Assembly (NCBI GenBank): GCA_043772005.1
Contig: JAYVGP010000002.1
Span: 1-64,000 of the forward strand
DNA from: JAYSSF01 sp043772005
Lineage (GTDB): Bacteria; Patescibacteriota; Gracilibacteria; Absconditabacterales; Absconditicoccaceae
Direction of reading: 5' to 3'
Length of the DNA stretch: 64,000 nt
This document shows, one piece after another, positions 1-10,103 of the stretch. Numbering within the stretch: position 1 is the stretch's first letter; each line of letters starts with the position of its first letter. A program made the translations under genes and the position numbers. The notes under the pieces are model-generated. The model did not search any database. It was not told where the DNA came from and worked only from the letters and a program-made list of their open reading frames with translations.

Positions 1-90
1 TGCTTGTTCAATAACAGGTGCTTGTTCAATAACAGGTGCTTGTTCAATAACAGGTGCTTGTTCAATAACAGGTGCTTGTTCAATAACAGG
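1..90. repeat. 18-bp tandem repeat, five perfect copies
   Basis: The unit TGCTTGTTCAATAACAGG is repeated head to tail from 1 to 90 and continues off the window. It is in frame on the minus strand and encodes APVIEQ. A further copy with one change lies at about 185-202. Perfect identity between copies suggests recent expansion by slippage or unequal exchange. Confidence 0.95.
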
Positions 91-399
91 TGCTACAGCT
101 TCTATAAGGTTAGAATTGAACTGTTGCTCTGGTAGTACATCTTGAAATGAAGTTATAAATGTTGGAGCAGGGATACTACTCACAGGTGCTTGTTCAATAA
201 CGGGTGTCTCAGATGCATCCATATCACTTATAGAAAGATTGCCCAATATTTCGGGTGTTGCCACTACAGAATCATTTTGTTGTCCACCACCAAACATTCA
301 GCTTGCAGTAGTTCCTTGAGTTACTGATGATGTAGAATCATCTTGTTGTACACCACCAAACATTCAGCTTGCAGTAGTTCCTTGAGTTATAGGTTCCAT
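1..399 (-). CDS. Repeat-containing protein, 3' end outside window (partial)
   Basis: Family not recognised. The frame is open from an ATG at 399 to the window edge. The first 35 residues hold two copies of a glycine-rich block (TQGTTASGMFGG), each with one UGA read as Gly. A linker follows, then an array whose repeat unit is APVIEQ. The array comprises five perfect 18-bp units at 1-90, plus one more copy near 182-205. No signal peptide or membrane segment is visible in this N-terminal part, so it looks cytosolic and largely disordered. It is divergent from the membrane-anchored gene at 602, with about 190 bp of intergenic DNA. The repeat number probably varies between strains. Confidence 0.75.
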
Positions 400-543
400 A
401 TGACAAAATTAAGTTTTAAATAATATACACTATTATAAGTCAGACTACAATATTTGTCAAATCTAATACAATTCAATAACTCTACTAATTGACTTATGAT
501 AAATTATCAGCACTCAATAATTTATCAATACTCAATATCGAAT

Positions 544-572
544 TTGACAAATGAAAACAAGATACGTATAAT
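544..572 (+). promoter_or_regulatory. Consensus sigma-70 type promoter
   Basis: TTGACA (544-549), a 17-bp spacer and TATAAT (567-572) match the vegetative consensus exactly. The predicted transcription start near 579 leaves only about 11 nt before the first in-frame ATG (590) and 23 nt before the preferred ATG (602), so the message has almost no leader. Confidence 0.8.
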
Positions 573-601
573 ACATGTATATTATTTATATGATTCTCGC
601 T

Positions 602-1480
602 ATGGCTGATACTACTCCTTCATCTAATGTACCATTGAATACAGCATCAAGCAACCTCTTACTCAATCAAGTAGCTGCACAAACCACAAGTGCACCTTGA
701 CTAAATGCAACTCTTGCTGCACAAATTGCTGATAAAATTAAAGCTAACTCACTCAATGGAGAAGCAGACGATCTCACTTCATTCGAAACTAAAAAGAAGG
801 TCGATGATGTAAAGCAAAAGTTATATGTCTTTGGACTAGCAATTGTTGCTTATTTTATCTATACATATGCCAGTGCAGCACTTACAGATTATACCAAAAA
901 TACTAAATCACTTACAGAAATTGAGTGAACAATAACAGAAAAGCAGACAAAGATTGACTCTCTTAAAGCAAACGAACAAACCCTCAAACAAATCACAAGA
1001 GAAAGTGATATGAATAATCTCGTCACTTGTATCAACAATAGCAACCTATGTGATAAAGTACTTACATGAGTCAAAAGAGATATCGCAGTCACAAGGTCAT
1101 ATCTTCTCCTAACACCATTGAGTGGGACCAAGATGGATGTAGACCAAAAAACTCTTCTCAAGTATTTCAATGAATATCTTCTTGTAGAAAAGGATAAAGA
1201 TACTGGTATCGATAAAAAACTCTGACAATTACTCAATATTACATTTACTGAGCCAAGTCTAATCGATCAATCAAAGCAAATATATACGATTGGAGTAGAT
1301 ACAACTATCATATTCCCAAACAAAGTATCAATGATGCAAATGATTAAAAAAGTTGAAAGCTGACTTGATTCAGATCACCTCCTATTAATCAAGATTAGCT
1401 CTATCAACTATGATATAGTTAAGTTTGAAGAATCACAAACTGTAAGCGTATCATTCACTATCTATCAATACAAAAAATAA
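602..1480 (+). CDS. Single-pass membrane coiled-coil protein, PilO-like layout
   Basis: The protein has 292 residues when UGA is Gly. The layout is a cytoplasmic N-terminus of about 75 residues, one hydrophobic helix (about 78-98), a long heptad-like helix (about 105-145) and a C-terminal alpha/beta-looking region. This is the architecture of type IV pilus alignment proteins such as PilO/PilN, but no diagnostic motif was seen and the assignment is inference. A pilC-type gene exists at 41.5 kb, so pili are plausible. ATG 602 was chosen because MADTTPSS is a more natural start; ATG 590 is in frame and would add MILA. A perfect promoter lies directly upstream. Confidence 0.7.
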
Positions 1481-1490
1481 GAAAACATTA

Positions 1491-1525
1491 CAAGGCCTAA
1501 TACGAAGTTAGTCCTTTAGGGCCTT
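1491..1525. terminator. Inverted repeat between convergent genes
   Basis: AAGGCCTAA and TTAGGGCCTT pair with one bulge around a 16-nt loop, just after the stop of the 602 gene and before the stop of the convergent gene at 1549. There is no strong T-run, so terminator function is only likely. Confidence 0.4.
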
Positions 1526-1548
1526 ATCCATCATATATTTTCTTAATC

Positions 1549-1980
1549 CTATATCTCAATAACTTCTGCTCCCTTAACACGGTGTACTGTTCACCCAGTA
1601 GTCGTGTTTTTACTATCAGGAGATATACCAATAAATCATGTAATACCAGCTATTAAAATATATACTCATACAATCCTACTCGTATCACTGAGAAACGTAT
1701 TAGTCCCGGCAACATCCACAAACACATATGCACCAACAAAAAGTAATAGTACACCCAATACACCTAAAGTCAGCTTAGGCTTAGTAATATGAGATGATCC
1801 AACCGTACTATAAAACCAAATAATAAGTAGTAAAATAGTAAGACCAATGGCTGTAGTAATCTCATTACCTATAAAACTAGGTGAGACATAAATTGTCTGT
1901 TGTGTAATCAAAAAGATACAATATACAATAAGCGCTCCTATAATAAGAGAAGTAATGGTGACAGAAATAGTATGTTTCAT
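1549..1980 (-). CDS. Small integral membrane protein
   Basis: Unrecognised 143-residue protein. It has three hydrophobic helices at about residues 5-27, 40-60 and 72-92, followed by a polar C-terminal region of about 45 residues (three UGA-Gly codons), probably extracytoplasmic or cytosolic depending on topology. Start ATG 1980; stop TAG. It is divergent from hisS (starts 2111). No motif permits a function. Confidence 0.7.
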
Positions 1981-2110
1981 ATTATAGGCAAAGAATAAAG
2001 ATTCTCAGTGTAGCGACTTATCATTGAAAATCAATAAGAAAACAATATGGTTCTTGTAATCTTTACACCTTCCTAGGTGTTCATTATTATTTACTTGTAA
2101 TTTTTGACTT

Positions 2111-3457
2111 ATGTATCGCCCTGGTTGATTTCCCGAATACAGCCCCAAAGAACAGAAAGTATTTGACCAAATACAGGATATTATACGTGCCACATTTGAA
2201 AAACGTAATTTTGAGCACATATGGACACCGGCGGTAGAGCGTAACGATATACTTCTTAAATGAGGAGATACCGTTGCAAATGAAATATTTGGACTAGTTT
2301 GACTTAAAGATTTTCAAGGAGCAATTACTAACTCAAATATCTTCACTAGCACAGAAAATACGTCGCCATATGTATGACAAATAATCAATGTATCTGAAAC
2401 ATACAGTAAGACTCTAAAAGATTACTCTCTTCACTTTGACCTTACAGTTCCATTTGCAAGATATGTACTAGATCACTTGAATGAAATTACACTACCATTC
2501 AAACGTTATCAAATGCAACCTGTCTGGAGATGAGAAAGACAACAGAGGGGTCGTTTCAAAGAGTTTTGGCAATGTGATGTCGATAGTATCTGGAGAAGCT
2601 GAACTGATGTAGGCTCATGGTATGGAGTCGAAACAATCGCAACACTCCAATCTGCTATTAAGCAAGTAATCAATCAATTTAATGCACATAAAACATTTGT
2701 CAGTCATATTTCCCATATTGGTGTAACTAAATCACGATTAAGCTATCTTACTGAAAACGACACTCATAAAGTACAATTGATAGTAAATTTACTCGATAAA
2801 TATCACAAAAGATCACACGATGAGTTTATGGTGGATTTAAATAAAATAACAGATGATGCTATCTCTAAACAAGTAGAAAAACTAATACAAACTGCTGATT
2901 ATTCAATCTTGTCCAATATAGAATGATATGGCGATCTTAGTAAAACCATCAAAATACTCAAACAATTATGATGTGTAGTAAAATACGATTTTTCAATCGT
3001 AAGATGATTATGATATTATACATGAATAGTATTTGAGACATTTATCGAAGGACAACAATCACTATGATCAATTTGTAGTTGAGGATGATATGAAGATTTT
3101 ACCAAATTTATCGACCCAAAACAGGTTTTCTCTGGCATTTGATGAAGCATAGGTCTAAGTAGACTCATGGAGATCATTATCGAATCGAACCAAGTATCAT
3201 GAAAATCTATCACATCATATATGTGCATTAATTTTGAAGATACCAAGGATGCTATCATTAAATTGTATTCTGATTTTATCAATCAGTGAAAAATATGTGA
3301 GCTCTATCCAACTCCGACTAAACTCGGTAAACAATTTGAATATGCAGACAAAAAATGAATTACTCACTGCATCATTCTCGGTTCAGGTGAATTAGAGCAG
3401 TGAATCTACAAAATTAAAAACCTCGCCACAGGCGAGGAAGAAATAGTAAAGCTATAA
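2111..3457 (+). CDS. hisS: Histidyl-tRNA synthetase
   Basis: Charges tRNA-His with histidine in the cytoplasm. The 448-residue class II synthetase shows motif 1 region, motif 2 (WRGERQQRGRFKEFWQCDVD), the histidine-specific VRGLGYYTGIVFE segment near residue 300, the glycine-rich CSGGGYEDF loop, motif 3 (GSIGLSRL) and a C-terminal anticodon-binding domain (CELYPTPTKLGKQFEYA). The usual aspartate of the RGLDYY motif is a UGA here, reading RGLGYY. Many glycines are UGA. The start fits the family N-terminus (PGGFPEYSPKE). The last codons contain a perfect hairpin that serves as terminator for the convergent gene at 3465. Confidence 0.95.
3411..3437 (-). terminator. Minus-strand terminator embedded in hisS
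   Basis: CCTCGCC-ACA-GGCGAGG (3421-3437) is a perfect 7-bp hairpin. Read on the minus strand it is followed by TTTTTAATTT. It therefore terminates the minus-strand gene ending at 3465 while its DNA encodes the last residues of HisS. Confidence 0.75.
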
Positions 3458-3464
3458 AGATTAC

Positions 3465-3980
3465 TTACGCAAACTTACTTACAATATAAAAAGCAAAAGT
3501 AACAATCATCCAACTCAGTCAGATCCCACCCAATACCCAAGCAACCGTCTTAATTGATCATAACGCCTCAGATTGTGCTTTATCATCATCAAATTTAATA
3601 AGCATCATCACTCCATGATAAACAAGATAGATCACACAAATTAAAGCCAACAACCCCAAGGCCCAGTTGGTAAAATTTTGAACCTTCTGCATAGTAGCAC
3701 TAAGGACTGATGCGTAACTTGTATTCACCACATCAAATAGTCATTCAACCTTACCCTTAAATCAAAGATTCTTACCTACCACCGTGTTACTACCAGCAAT
3801 AATCGGATTTCCTGTAATACTCGAGTCATCAATCACCTTACTTGGATCACTTGTCAACGTTTTGGTAATATCAGGATCGCCCAATCCACTAATAGGTCAT
3901 GCATATACCGCTTGATGAGCAAAAACCATAAGCATTACTCACATTATCATTCCAAGACTAATACGGATTATAGACTTCAT
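3465..3980 (-). CDS. T4SS pilin-like (TrbC/VirB2 type) membrane protein
   Basis: 171 residues. A signal peptide (about 1-26, ending VYA) precedes an extracytoplasmic stretch rich in Thr, Ser and Asp. Two hydrophobic helices follow near residues 109-131 and 145-168, separated by a short charged loop (KFDDDKAQSEA). This short signal-peptide plus two-helix layout is that of TrbC/VirB2-type pilins, which many CPR genomes carry as T4SS_pilin proteins; no residue motif proves it. The gene ends eight bases from hisS (convergent), and its terminator lies inside hisS. Confidence 0.6.
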
Positions 3981-4017
3981 ACTATGATTATAGTCAGATC
4001 TGACTTATTTTGCAAAT

Positions 4018-5184
4018 TTATTGTGCAAGTGATTGTTGGGCCCACTGATCAAAGTCTCCAGCCACAATGTGTCATCTCATCTCCTCACATAAATTATGAA
4101 GATATGCAATGTTGTGAAGCGATAATAACATTCCTCACAAGATTTCTCCCTCTTTGACCAAATGGTGCAAATATGCTCTTGTATAGCGCGTGCATGTCAT
4201 ACAACCACATCACTCAACCAAGGGTCATTGATCATTACGATACTGTGCATTACTAAGCTTCATATTACCACCCAATCTCATCGCAGTACCATGACGAGCG
4301 ATGCGTGTCGGCATCACGCAGTCAAACATATCGATCCCTCTTGCAACCGCATTGATCAAATCCTCAGGAGTACCTACTCACATCAAATATCTAGGCTTAT
4401 CATCTGGTAGTTTACCGATCAGATGATCAAGAACTATATTGAGTTCTTCTCTGGTCTCACCCACACTTAATCCCCCAATCGCGATCCCATCGATAGCCCA
4501 TTGACTCAGATGCGCTGCTGATTGAGTCCTCAACTCAAGATCCAATCATCATTGTACAATCGGAAACAATACTCCTTTCACCTCATCATATTTATTCAGA
4601 AAATACTCAAACTGCTGGTCCGCCCACTGATGAGTAAGTTTCATATAAGTTTCTACCTTACGTCTCGAAATATTGGCAGTTGGAGCACATACATCTAGTA
4701 CCATCATAATATCAGATCATAAATTACACTGAATATCTACTGTACCCGTCGGAGAAAAAAAATGCTTACTCCCATCATAAGGACTACGAAAATACACTCA
4801 CTCTTCAGCTATCTTGACCAACGACTTCCCACTCTTGGATAATCCAAGCGAAAATACCTGAAAACCACCACTATCAGTCAGTAATAATCTATCCCATTGT
4901 TGAAACTGATGTAATCATCCAAACTCCTTGATAAGAGCATCACCAGGCCTCAGATACATATGAAACGTATTATTGAGGATAAGATTGATCGGATTCTGAC
5001 TTCCTAGATGCTGAGCATCAAGCCAATCAGTAGGAAATCATTTGATCGTGCCTTTAGTGCCTACTGGCATAAATACTGGAGTTTGTAGAGTAACACCATT
5101 GAGCTCGATGGTTCACGCTCTTGCGTGTCAGCTGGTAGCTTGGATTGTATAGGTGAGTTTTGGTTTGAGGGGTTTCTTGGCCAT
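4018..5184 (-). CDS. tgt: tRNA-guanine transglycosylase
   Basis: Exchanges guanine 34 for preQ1 in GUN-anticodon tRNAs, the key step of queuosine synthesis. 388 residues, the usual length. The active-site segment LTDSGGFQVFSL, the PTGTVDIQ and SDIMMVLDVCAP regions, and the GGLSVGE loop are all present. The C-terminal zinc site is CGCMTCTRYTRAYLHHL, with the three cysteines and the histidine in place. Eleven or more glycines are UGA. The start ATG precedes a lysine-rich segment and the family N-terminus. The 5' neighbour map is co-oriented 59 bp upstream, so the two may form an operon. Confidence 0.95.
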
Positions 5185-5243
5185 GAAAAAAATAATATGT
5201 TAGTAAGAGACACTATATAATGATATGCGGTTGATTTACTATA

Positions 5244-6011
5244 CTACTGAACACCAGCAAGCACCTCATATCCCGTATCTGTAATCAAAATACTATACTC
5301 CCACTGACAGCCCAGGTCTCCATCAGTAGTATATAAATTTCGAGTATTTTTGCCTTTGGTACGATAGTCAGTACTTGTAACAGCAGTGATCGGCTCCAGC
5401 GCAATAATCATACCTGAACGAAATTTAGACTTCCTACCCTCCTGGTCAGCATAGTTATAGATAAATGGAGGCTCTCGCAACTTACAACCAACTCCATGAC
5501 CACATAGTGAGTGGATTACACTATATCCATGTTTATTCATATACTGTTCAATCTGTTTACCCCAGTCATATACTGATACTCATGGTCACAAAAGCTGGAT
5601 ACCCATGTCCAAAGCCTCTTTAGTCACACGAGATAAGTCAGCAGCAAGCAGATTTGTATCATCTCATCCCACCACTACTGATATTGCTGCATCAGATATC
5701 ATCCCCTTATAACTAATACCCATATCAATCTTGAGGAAATCTCCATCCTTCAGGATAGTCTGGTCTGGAATCCCATGCACAAGACAATCATCCAATGAAA
5801 GACATACATGCGCGGGAAATCATTGATGACCACGAAATGCAGCCTTAATATTGCGCTCCTTACAGTACAGCTCAGCGATCTGATCAAGTTCAAGAAGGCT
5901 GACTCATGGTATAGCTGCATCACGTAATATTGTTAAGATTTCAGTCAAGTATGCTCCGCTTTCACGGAATGCTTGTATTTGAGATGCGGACTTGATGATA
6001 ATATGACTCAT
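5244..6011 (-). CDS. map: Methionine aminopeptidase, type I, with altered active-site histidines
   Basis: Removes N-terminal Met from nascent proteins. 255 residues, typical for type I. The five metal ligands are visible: Asp in LKIDMG, Asp in MISDAA, His in GHGVG, Glu in ALEPI and Glu in QWEYS. The substrate-pocket histidine of VHGIPD is present. Two normally conserved histidines differ: the GHGxGxxxHExP histidine is Arg (GHGVGCKLREPP), and the residue after the last Glu ligand is Tyr instead of His. The enzyme may have shifted activity or be a divergent paralogue. Transcribed upstream of tgt. Confidence 0.93.
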
Positions 6012-6127
6012 GAGAAAATAGTAGAAAATAGTAGAAAACTTAACATCTAATATATCTTTTCCTTTTCATTATTCAATTACTATTTTGTAAATAGTCAAAT
6101 AAATCACACAAACATTACTCAAAAAAT

Positions 6128-6156
6128 TTGCACTATATAAGTTTACATACTATAAT
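6128..6156 (+). promoter_or_regulatory. Promoter for the VTC-domain gene
   Basis: TTGCAC (6128-6133), 17 bp, TATAAT (6151-6156) lie in the divergent region between map and the polyphosphate polymerase-like gene, about 75 nt before the ATG at 6232. Confidence 0.6.
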
Positions 6157-6231
6157 AGTGATGTGCTTAAAAAGTAACCAACAGCAAAATTCACTAATAC
6201 TATTTATTTGTCTACTTATTATATACTCAAC

Positions 6232-7206
6232 ATGAAACCTACTCTTGCTCACAGTCTCAATGGATTCGACAGTATTACACTTGATCAACTCAATAGTACG
6301 ATGTCTCTTATGGAAAGAGTAGATACCAAGTACGTAATCAACTATGCTCAGGCAGACGAACTCATCCAAGAATTGAAGAAAAACTTCCTCATCCTCCAAA
6401 TCAAGGATAAAGTAATCTTCCAGTATGATAACATCTACATGGATACTGAAAACAGTGATCTGTTCTACGAACATGAGCGTGGGGATGAAATGAGAAACAA
6501 AGTCAGAACAAGAAATTATGCTGACAGTGTAGATCTATGTTTCTTTGAATATAAACATAAAATTAATAAAGTTACTCGTAAATTCAGATATAAATGTCCT
6601 GCTACTGAACATGGCAAAATGACCGAAGAAGCCGCTGGTTTTGTAACAGGAATTTATGAATCACTTAATGGTGAAACATCTCATTATGAACTTAGTGCAT
6701 CACTTGCTACTCGCTATCAGAGAATTACACTATGTGCCAAGGATAGTGGAGAAAAAGTAACAATTGATTTTTGATTTCAATTTGAAGATGTCAGAAGTGG
6801 TATCAAGCATGATCTCAACGAGATTGTCATCGTAGAAAGCAAAAGCAATAGCGAACATTGTACAACTGCTAAAATTATGAAGAAAATATGAGTACATCAA
6901 GCTAAAGGATGTAGTAAATACTGTGTCGGCCTTATCTACACCAAAAGAGTCACTGAAAGCAAGAAATTTCAAGATGCAATCAATATGATCGACGCTATCA
7001 CAGCTGATGCAAACGCAGACAAAGACTCTCAGAGTAATAAAGTAATCAAAAAAGCCATCAAATGAGTTGCAAAAATTGCAAGAGCTGCAAGCAAAAAAAC
7101 TACCACCAAAGTAACTCAATCAAGCACTACAAAAAAAATACAATCCAAGATTCCTGCTGCTGCTCGCGCAGCATGATTTAGATCAAAAAAGCTTGTAACA
7201 GCGTAA
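6232..7206 (+). CDS. VTC-domain (polyphosphate polymerase-like) protein
   Basis: 324 residues. Residues about 25-220 match the VTC domain, a tunnel-fold triphosphate enzyme that in yeast makes polyphosphate from ATP. Visible signatures are MERVDTKYVI, YDNIYMDTE, EMRNKVRTRNY (basic tunnel residues) and FFEYKHK followed by RKFRYK, then the IVESKS strand. The last about 65 residues are rich in Lys, Ala, Thr and Ser, resembling a nucleic-acid or polyanion binding tail. No membrane segment is seen, unlike many VTC fusions. An upstream in-frame TTG at 6208 is less likely as start. Exact product (polyphosphate synthesis or other polyanion chemistry) is inference. Confidence 0.8.
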
Positions 7207-7289
7207 TATAAATGAGAATAATAACAGAGCAAAAGCAAATACCTAACTTTGATACCTCCTGAAAATAAAGAGTGCATATATTTATAGTA

Positions 7290-7320
7290 AGTCAGATCAT
7301 TCAAGGGGTCTGACTTTTTT
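7290..7320 (+). terminator. Rho-independent terminator
   Basis: AGTCAGA and TCTGACT form a stem around a 12-nt loop followed by seven T residues. It closes the VTC gene and separates it from rpmA. Confidence 0.85.
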
Positions 7321-7393
7321 TGTATTTACAATTGCATTTGATTGTATAATCATTATACACTAGCGTATCACTTTTTAGTTTCAACAAACACAT

Positions 7394-7672
7394 ATGGCTC
7401 ACGTCAAAGCTGCCGGTAGTACCAAGAATGGAAGAGATTCCAATCCTAAGTATCGTGGCGTCAAAGCATTCTGATGACAAACTGTCATCGCAGGTAATAT
7501 CATCGTAAGACAACAAGGTCTCAAGATGGAACCAGGTCTTAATACATACGTCGGTAGAGATTACACGATTCACGCTACTGTAGATGGTGTGGTGGTTTTT
7601 GGTAGAAAAAGATGTCTCAGATTTGATGGTCGTAGATATGTCAAGACTACAGTATCTGTATCACAAGCATAA
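7394..7672 (+). CDS. rpmA: Ribosomal protein L27
   Basis: Large-subunit protein whose N-terminus reaches the peptidyl transferase centre. 92 residues. The signature region NGRDSNPKYRGVKAFGGQ contains UGA-UGA (7472-7477) at the invariant FGGQ glycines. GNIIVRQQG, VGRDYTIHATVDGVVVF and RRYV follow as in other L27 proteins. The start MAHVKAAGST needs no N-terminal cleavage. rpmF follows 34 bp downstream. Confidence 0.96.
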
Positions 7673-7706
7673 TATTTATGTTATTAGTTATTAACTCCTC
7701 TTCCCA

Positions 7707-7937
7707 ATGATAGAACCAAAAAAGAAGCATTCCATAGCCAGAAAGCGCACAAGACACAGTACTTGGCAGACTCTTACTATCAAGAAAATCATCAAGAAGG
7801 CATCATTGTCTACTTGCCAAAATTGTAACACCATCAAACTCAATCATAGAGTATGTCCATCATGTGGATTCTACGCTGGTAAGCAGATCTTGACTATTAA
7901 GACTAAGAAAGCTTCAACTAATGTAATTGACGCATAA
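7707..7937 (+). CDS. rpmF: Ribosomal protein L32
   Basis: Small zinc-ribbon protein of the large subunit, 76 residues. It starts with the basic segment PKKKHSIARKRTRHS and carries two CxxC pairs (CQNC and CPSC). No UGA is present, so it is intact even under the standard code. It lies in the same direction as rpmA and is followed by a strong terminator. Confidence 0.93.
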   Translation: MIEPKKKHSIARKRTRHSTWQTLTIKKIIKKASLSTCQNCNTIKLNHRVCPSCGFYAGKQILTIKTKKASTNVIDA

Positions 7938-7964
7938 TATCTACGTCTTCTCTGATAAAAATAT

Positions 7965-7996
7965 AAAACTCTGCATATAATGCAGAGTTTTATTTT
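7965..7996 (+). terminator. Rho-independent terminator after rpmF
   Basis: AAAACTCTGCAT and ATGCAGAGTTTT pair perfectly around a 3-nt loop and end in a T-rich tail. The symmetric A/T flanks would let it act on both strands. Confidence 0.9.
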
Positions 7997-8066
7997 ACAA
8001 GAAATCTATGGATAAGAAAGCTCAGTTCATTATACTATCATTGTATTTTACTATTTAGTAGCACTC

Positions 8067-8714
8067 ATGTCCGCCACCTCATCCAGAATTCTCTCGAGAA
8101 AACTAGTATTCTTATACTACTATGCAAGATTGTTCAATGAAGATATTATCGCACAACCACTGGAGGAGGATATACGTAAAGTCGACCAGGCTCCATCTCA
8201 CGAAGAGCTTACTGAACTTACATGATGGCTAGATATGAGCGATGAAGAACTCGCGGTTGAGGACAATAGCCCTACGCAGCCCATTAAAGCCATGGATGAT
8301 AGCACCATGCAAGAGGATATTGACTTTATCGCACAACACCAGCTCCCCCAACACACCAATAGCCAGTATACCGACTATGATCATGACTTTGTCATGCAGA
8401 TTGCAGCTGGATACACAATCTATCACCCACTCATCGCCACACTCATAGCTCCATATACTGATAAATTTTCGTATGATGAAATGAGTCTGACTCGTCGCGC
8501 AATTTTATTAATGGGATATACTGAATATAAGATTATCAGTACTCCCGCTAGTATCATCATAAACGAATGTGTTGAACTCGCAAAATCATATGAAGACATC
8601 ACCACGGGTAAATTGATCAATGGTATTATGCATCAACTTCTGGAAGTCAAAAATACTGAGCCAGCAGGAATTATAAAAGAAATTAAAAGTAAGAAGACTA
8701 AAAAAGTAGCTTAA
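8067..8714 (+). CDS. nusB: Transcription antitermination factor NusB
   Basis: Binds boxA RNA with S10 in antitermination. 215 residues, longer than the usual 130-150 because of an acidic insert of about 70 residues (roughly 30-100) between the first helix (RILSRKLVFLYYYARLF) and the body. The family C-terminal core is clear: SLTRRAILLMGYTEYK, STPASIIINECVELAKSYE and GKLINGIMHQLLE. Starting at ATG 8067 keeps the first conserved helix. rlmE follows 57 bp downstream in the same direction. Confidence 0.9.
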
Positions 8715-8771
8715 AACGGTGAAAAATTATTACAATTTTCCACAATCTTTTACAAATTTAAACGGGCTCCC

Positions 8772-9374
8772 ATGTCTAAGATTTCATTTAACCCTCAAGA
8801 TTACTATTTCCACGAAGCAAAAAAATATGGCTATGTCGCCAGAAGTGCTTTTAAGCTACAAGAAATTGACGAGAAGTATAAAATCTTTGATCATCATACC
8901 AAATCAATCATCGATATCTGATGCAGCCCCGGGAGTCGGATTCAATATGCACATCGTATCACTTGAGGTAAAGCTAAAATCGTGTGACTTGATCTCAAAC
9001 CTAGTGTCCCAAACCTGGAAAATGTACATACTTATGTCTGTGATGCAACAAATATCGAGCAATGAACCAAAATCTTTGAGGAGAATAAGATCGGCAAGGT
9101 AGATGTGATTATGTCAGATCTCGCTCCCAATACTACTGGACTCAAGGATATTGACGCTCTTAGGTGTATCGGAATCCTAGAAGACACGCTATGGATCTAC
9201 CGCAATTACCTCAAGACCGATGGCAAGTTTGCAATCAAAATATTTATGGGACCATGATTTGAGGAATTTGTGAGAGAATGCAAAGATATTCGATGAGCTA
9301 ATAACATCAGAGTCTTCAAACCCAAAGCTTGTAGATCAATCAGTAAAGAGACTTATGTGGTGAAGTGGCAATAA
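8772..9374 (+). CDS. rlmE: 23S rRNA 2'-O-methyltransferase RlmE (FtsJ)
   Basis: Methylates a uridine in the A-loop of 23S rRNA using SAM. 200 residues. ARSAFKLQEID carries the first catalytic Lys, IIDIGCSPGSR is SAM motif I, VIMSDLAPNTTG holds the catalytic Asp, GKFAIKIFMGPGFEEF the second Lys, and SRSISKETYVV the Glu, completing the K-D-K-E tetrad. The GP-Gly-FEE glycine is UGA. Motif I reads CSPGSR in place of the more usual APGGW. Downstream of nusB, likely cotranscribed. Confidence 0.93.
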
Positions 9375-9446
9375 TTAATCTTCTATAAATGATTCAGCGC
9401 AGCTAGGACTAATCTCAATAAGATCTTCTTTTGATAAAAATTATGA

Positions 9447-9918
9447 TTATTTCATAATTACTTGCTGTATCTTTTCGCAGGTCGATGGGCATCGTAGAGC
9501 AAATTTATATACTACTGAAAGGTTCTTTTTAGAATCATCAGTTTTAACTTTTTTACAAAACTCGTCTTGGGGTTCTTTTGAAGTAGTGAGTACTCCTAAA
9601 CTTTCGAGTCATTCTTATTTCCCCATTTCAACTAAATAAGTAAAATTTATTTCTAATATATGTAGTTATTCCAATATAATAATAGTTACCATTATCTCCA
9701 CTAATAGACATAGAATCACCTACTCCTACTCTCATTACTGATTTAAGCTCAGTATTAATTGATCAAGAGGCAATATTCAGTACTCTGGCCATAGAAATAA
9801 TATTTTTATCAATTTGTAGTTGGGTTTCTTATTTCTGTTCTTGTTCTATAAATATTTTAATAAGATGCTTATTGATAATAATATATCAAAATATAACAAT
9901 CAAGATACATACGATCAT
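9447..9918 (-). pseudogene. Decayed pilin-like or N-terminally anchored protein
   Basis: Reading from ATG 9918 gives a hydrophobic N-terminal helix (IVCILIVIFGYIIINK) and a helical segment as in pilin-like proteins. It is broken by UAA at 9829-9831 (IEQEQK-stop-ETQLQI). The frame continues for about 70 sensible residues to near 9620. There the coherent reading moves to another frame (GLESLGVLTTSKEPQ... to a UAA at 9447), so a small insertion or deletion lies around 9610-9626. One nonsense codon plus one frameshift argue for a pseudogene; assembly error is the alternative. Confidence 0.6.
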
Positions 9919-10103
9919 ACTCTAGTATATACTACTTGTCAAATATGTGGAAACAATGAGGAATCTTAGGCTGGAAATAGGCTGTTGTATAACTATATTC
10001 ATCATATTATTATCGGTCAAGAAGAGCTATTGATCCTACATAAATTTCTTATCGGATGGATTTCCATACATCCTTATCTCCTAACTCCTAAACTCTTCCA
10101 CTA

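Noticed and set aside
1..90. CRISPR array
   Set aside because: The 18-bp units are contiguous with no spacers and are in frame as APVIEQ repeats.
7345..7359. Promoter for rpmA (two overlapping TATAAT/TATACA candidates)
   Set aside because: No -35 hexamer at good spacing for the first; the second is only moderate. A promoter is likely here but cannot be fixed.
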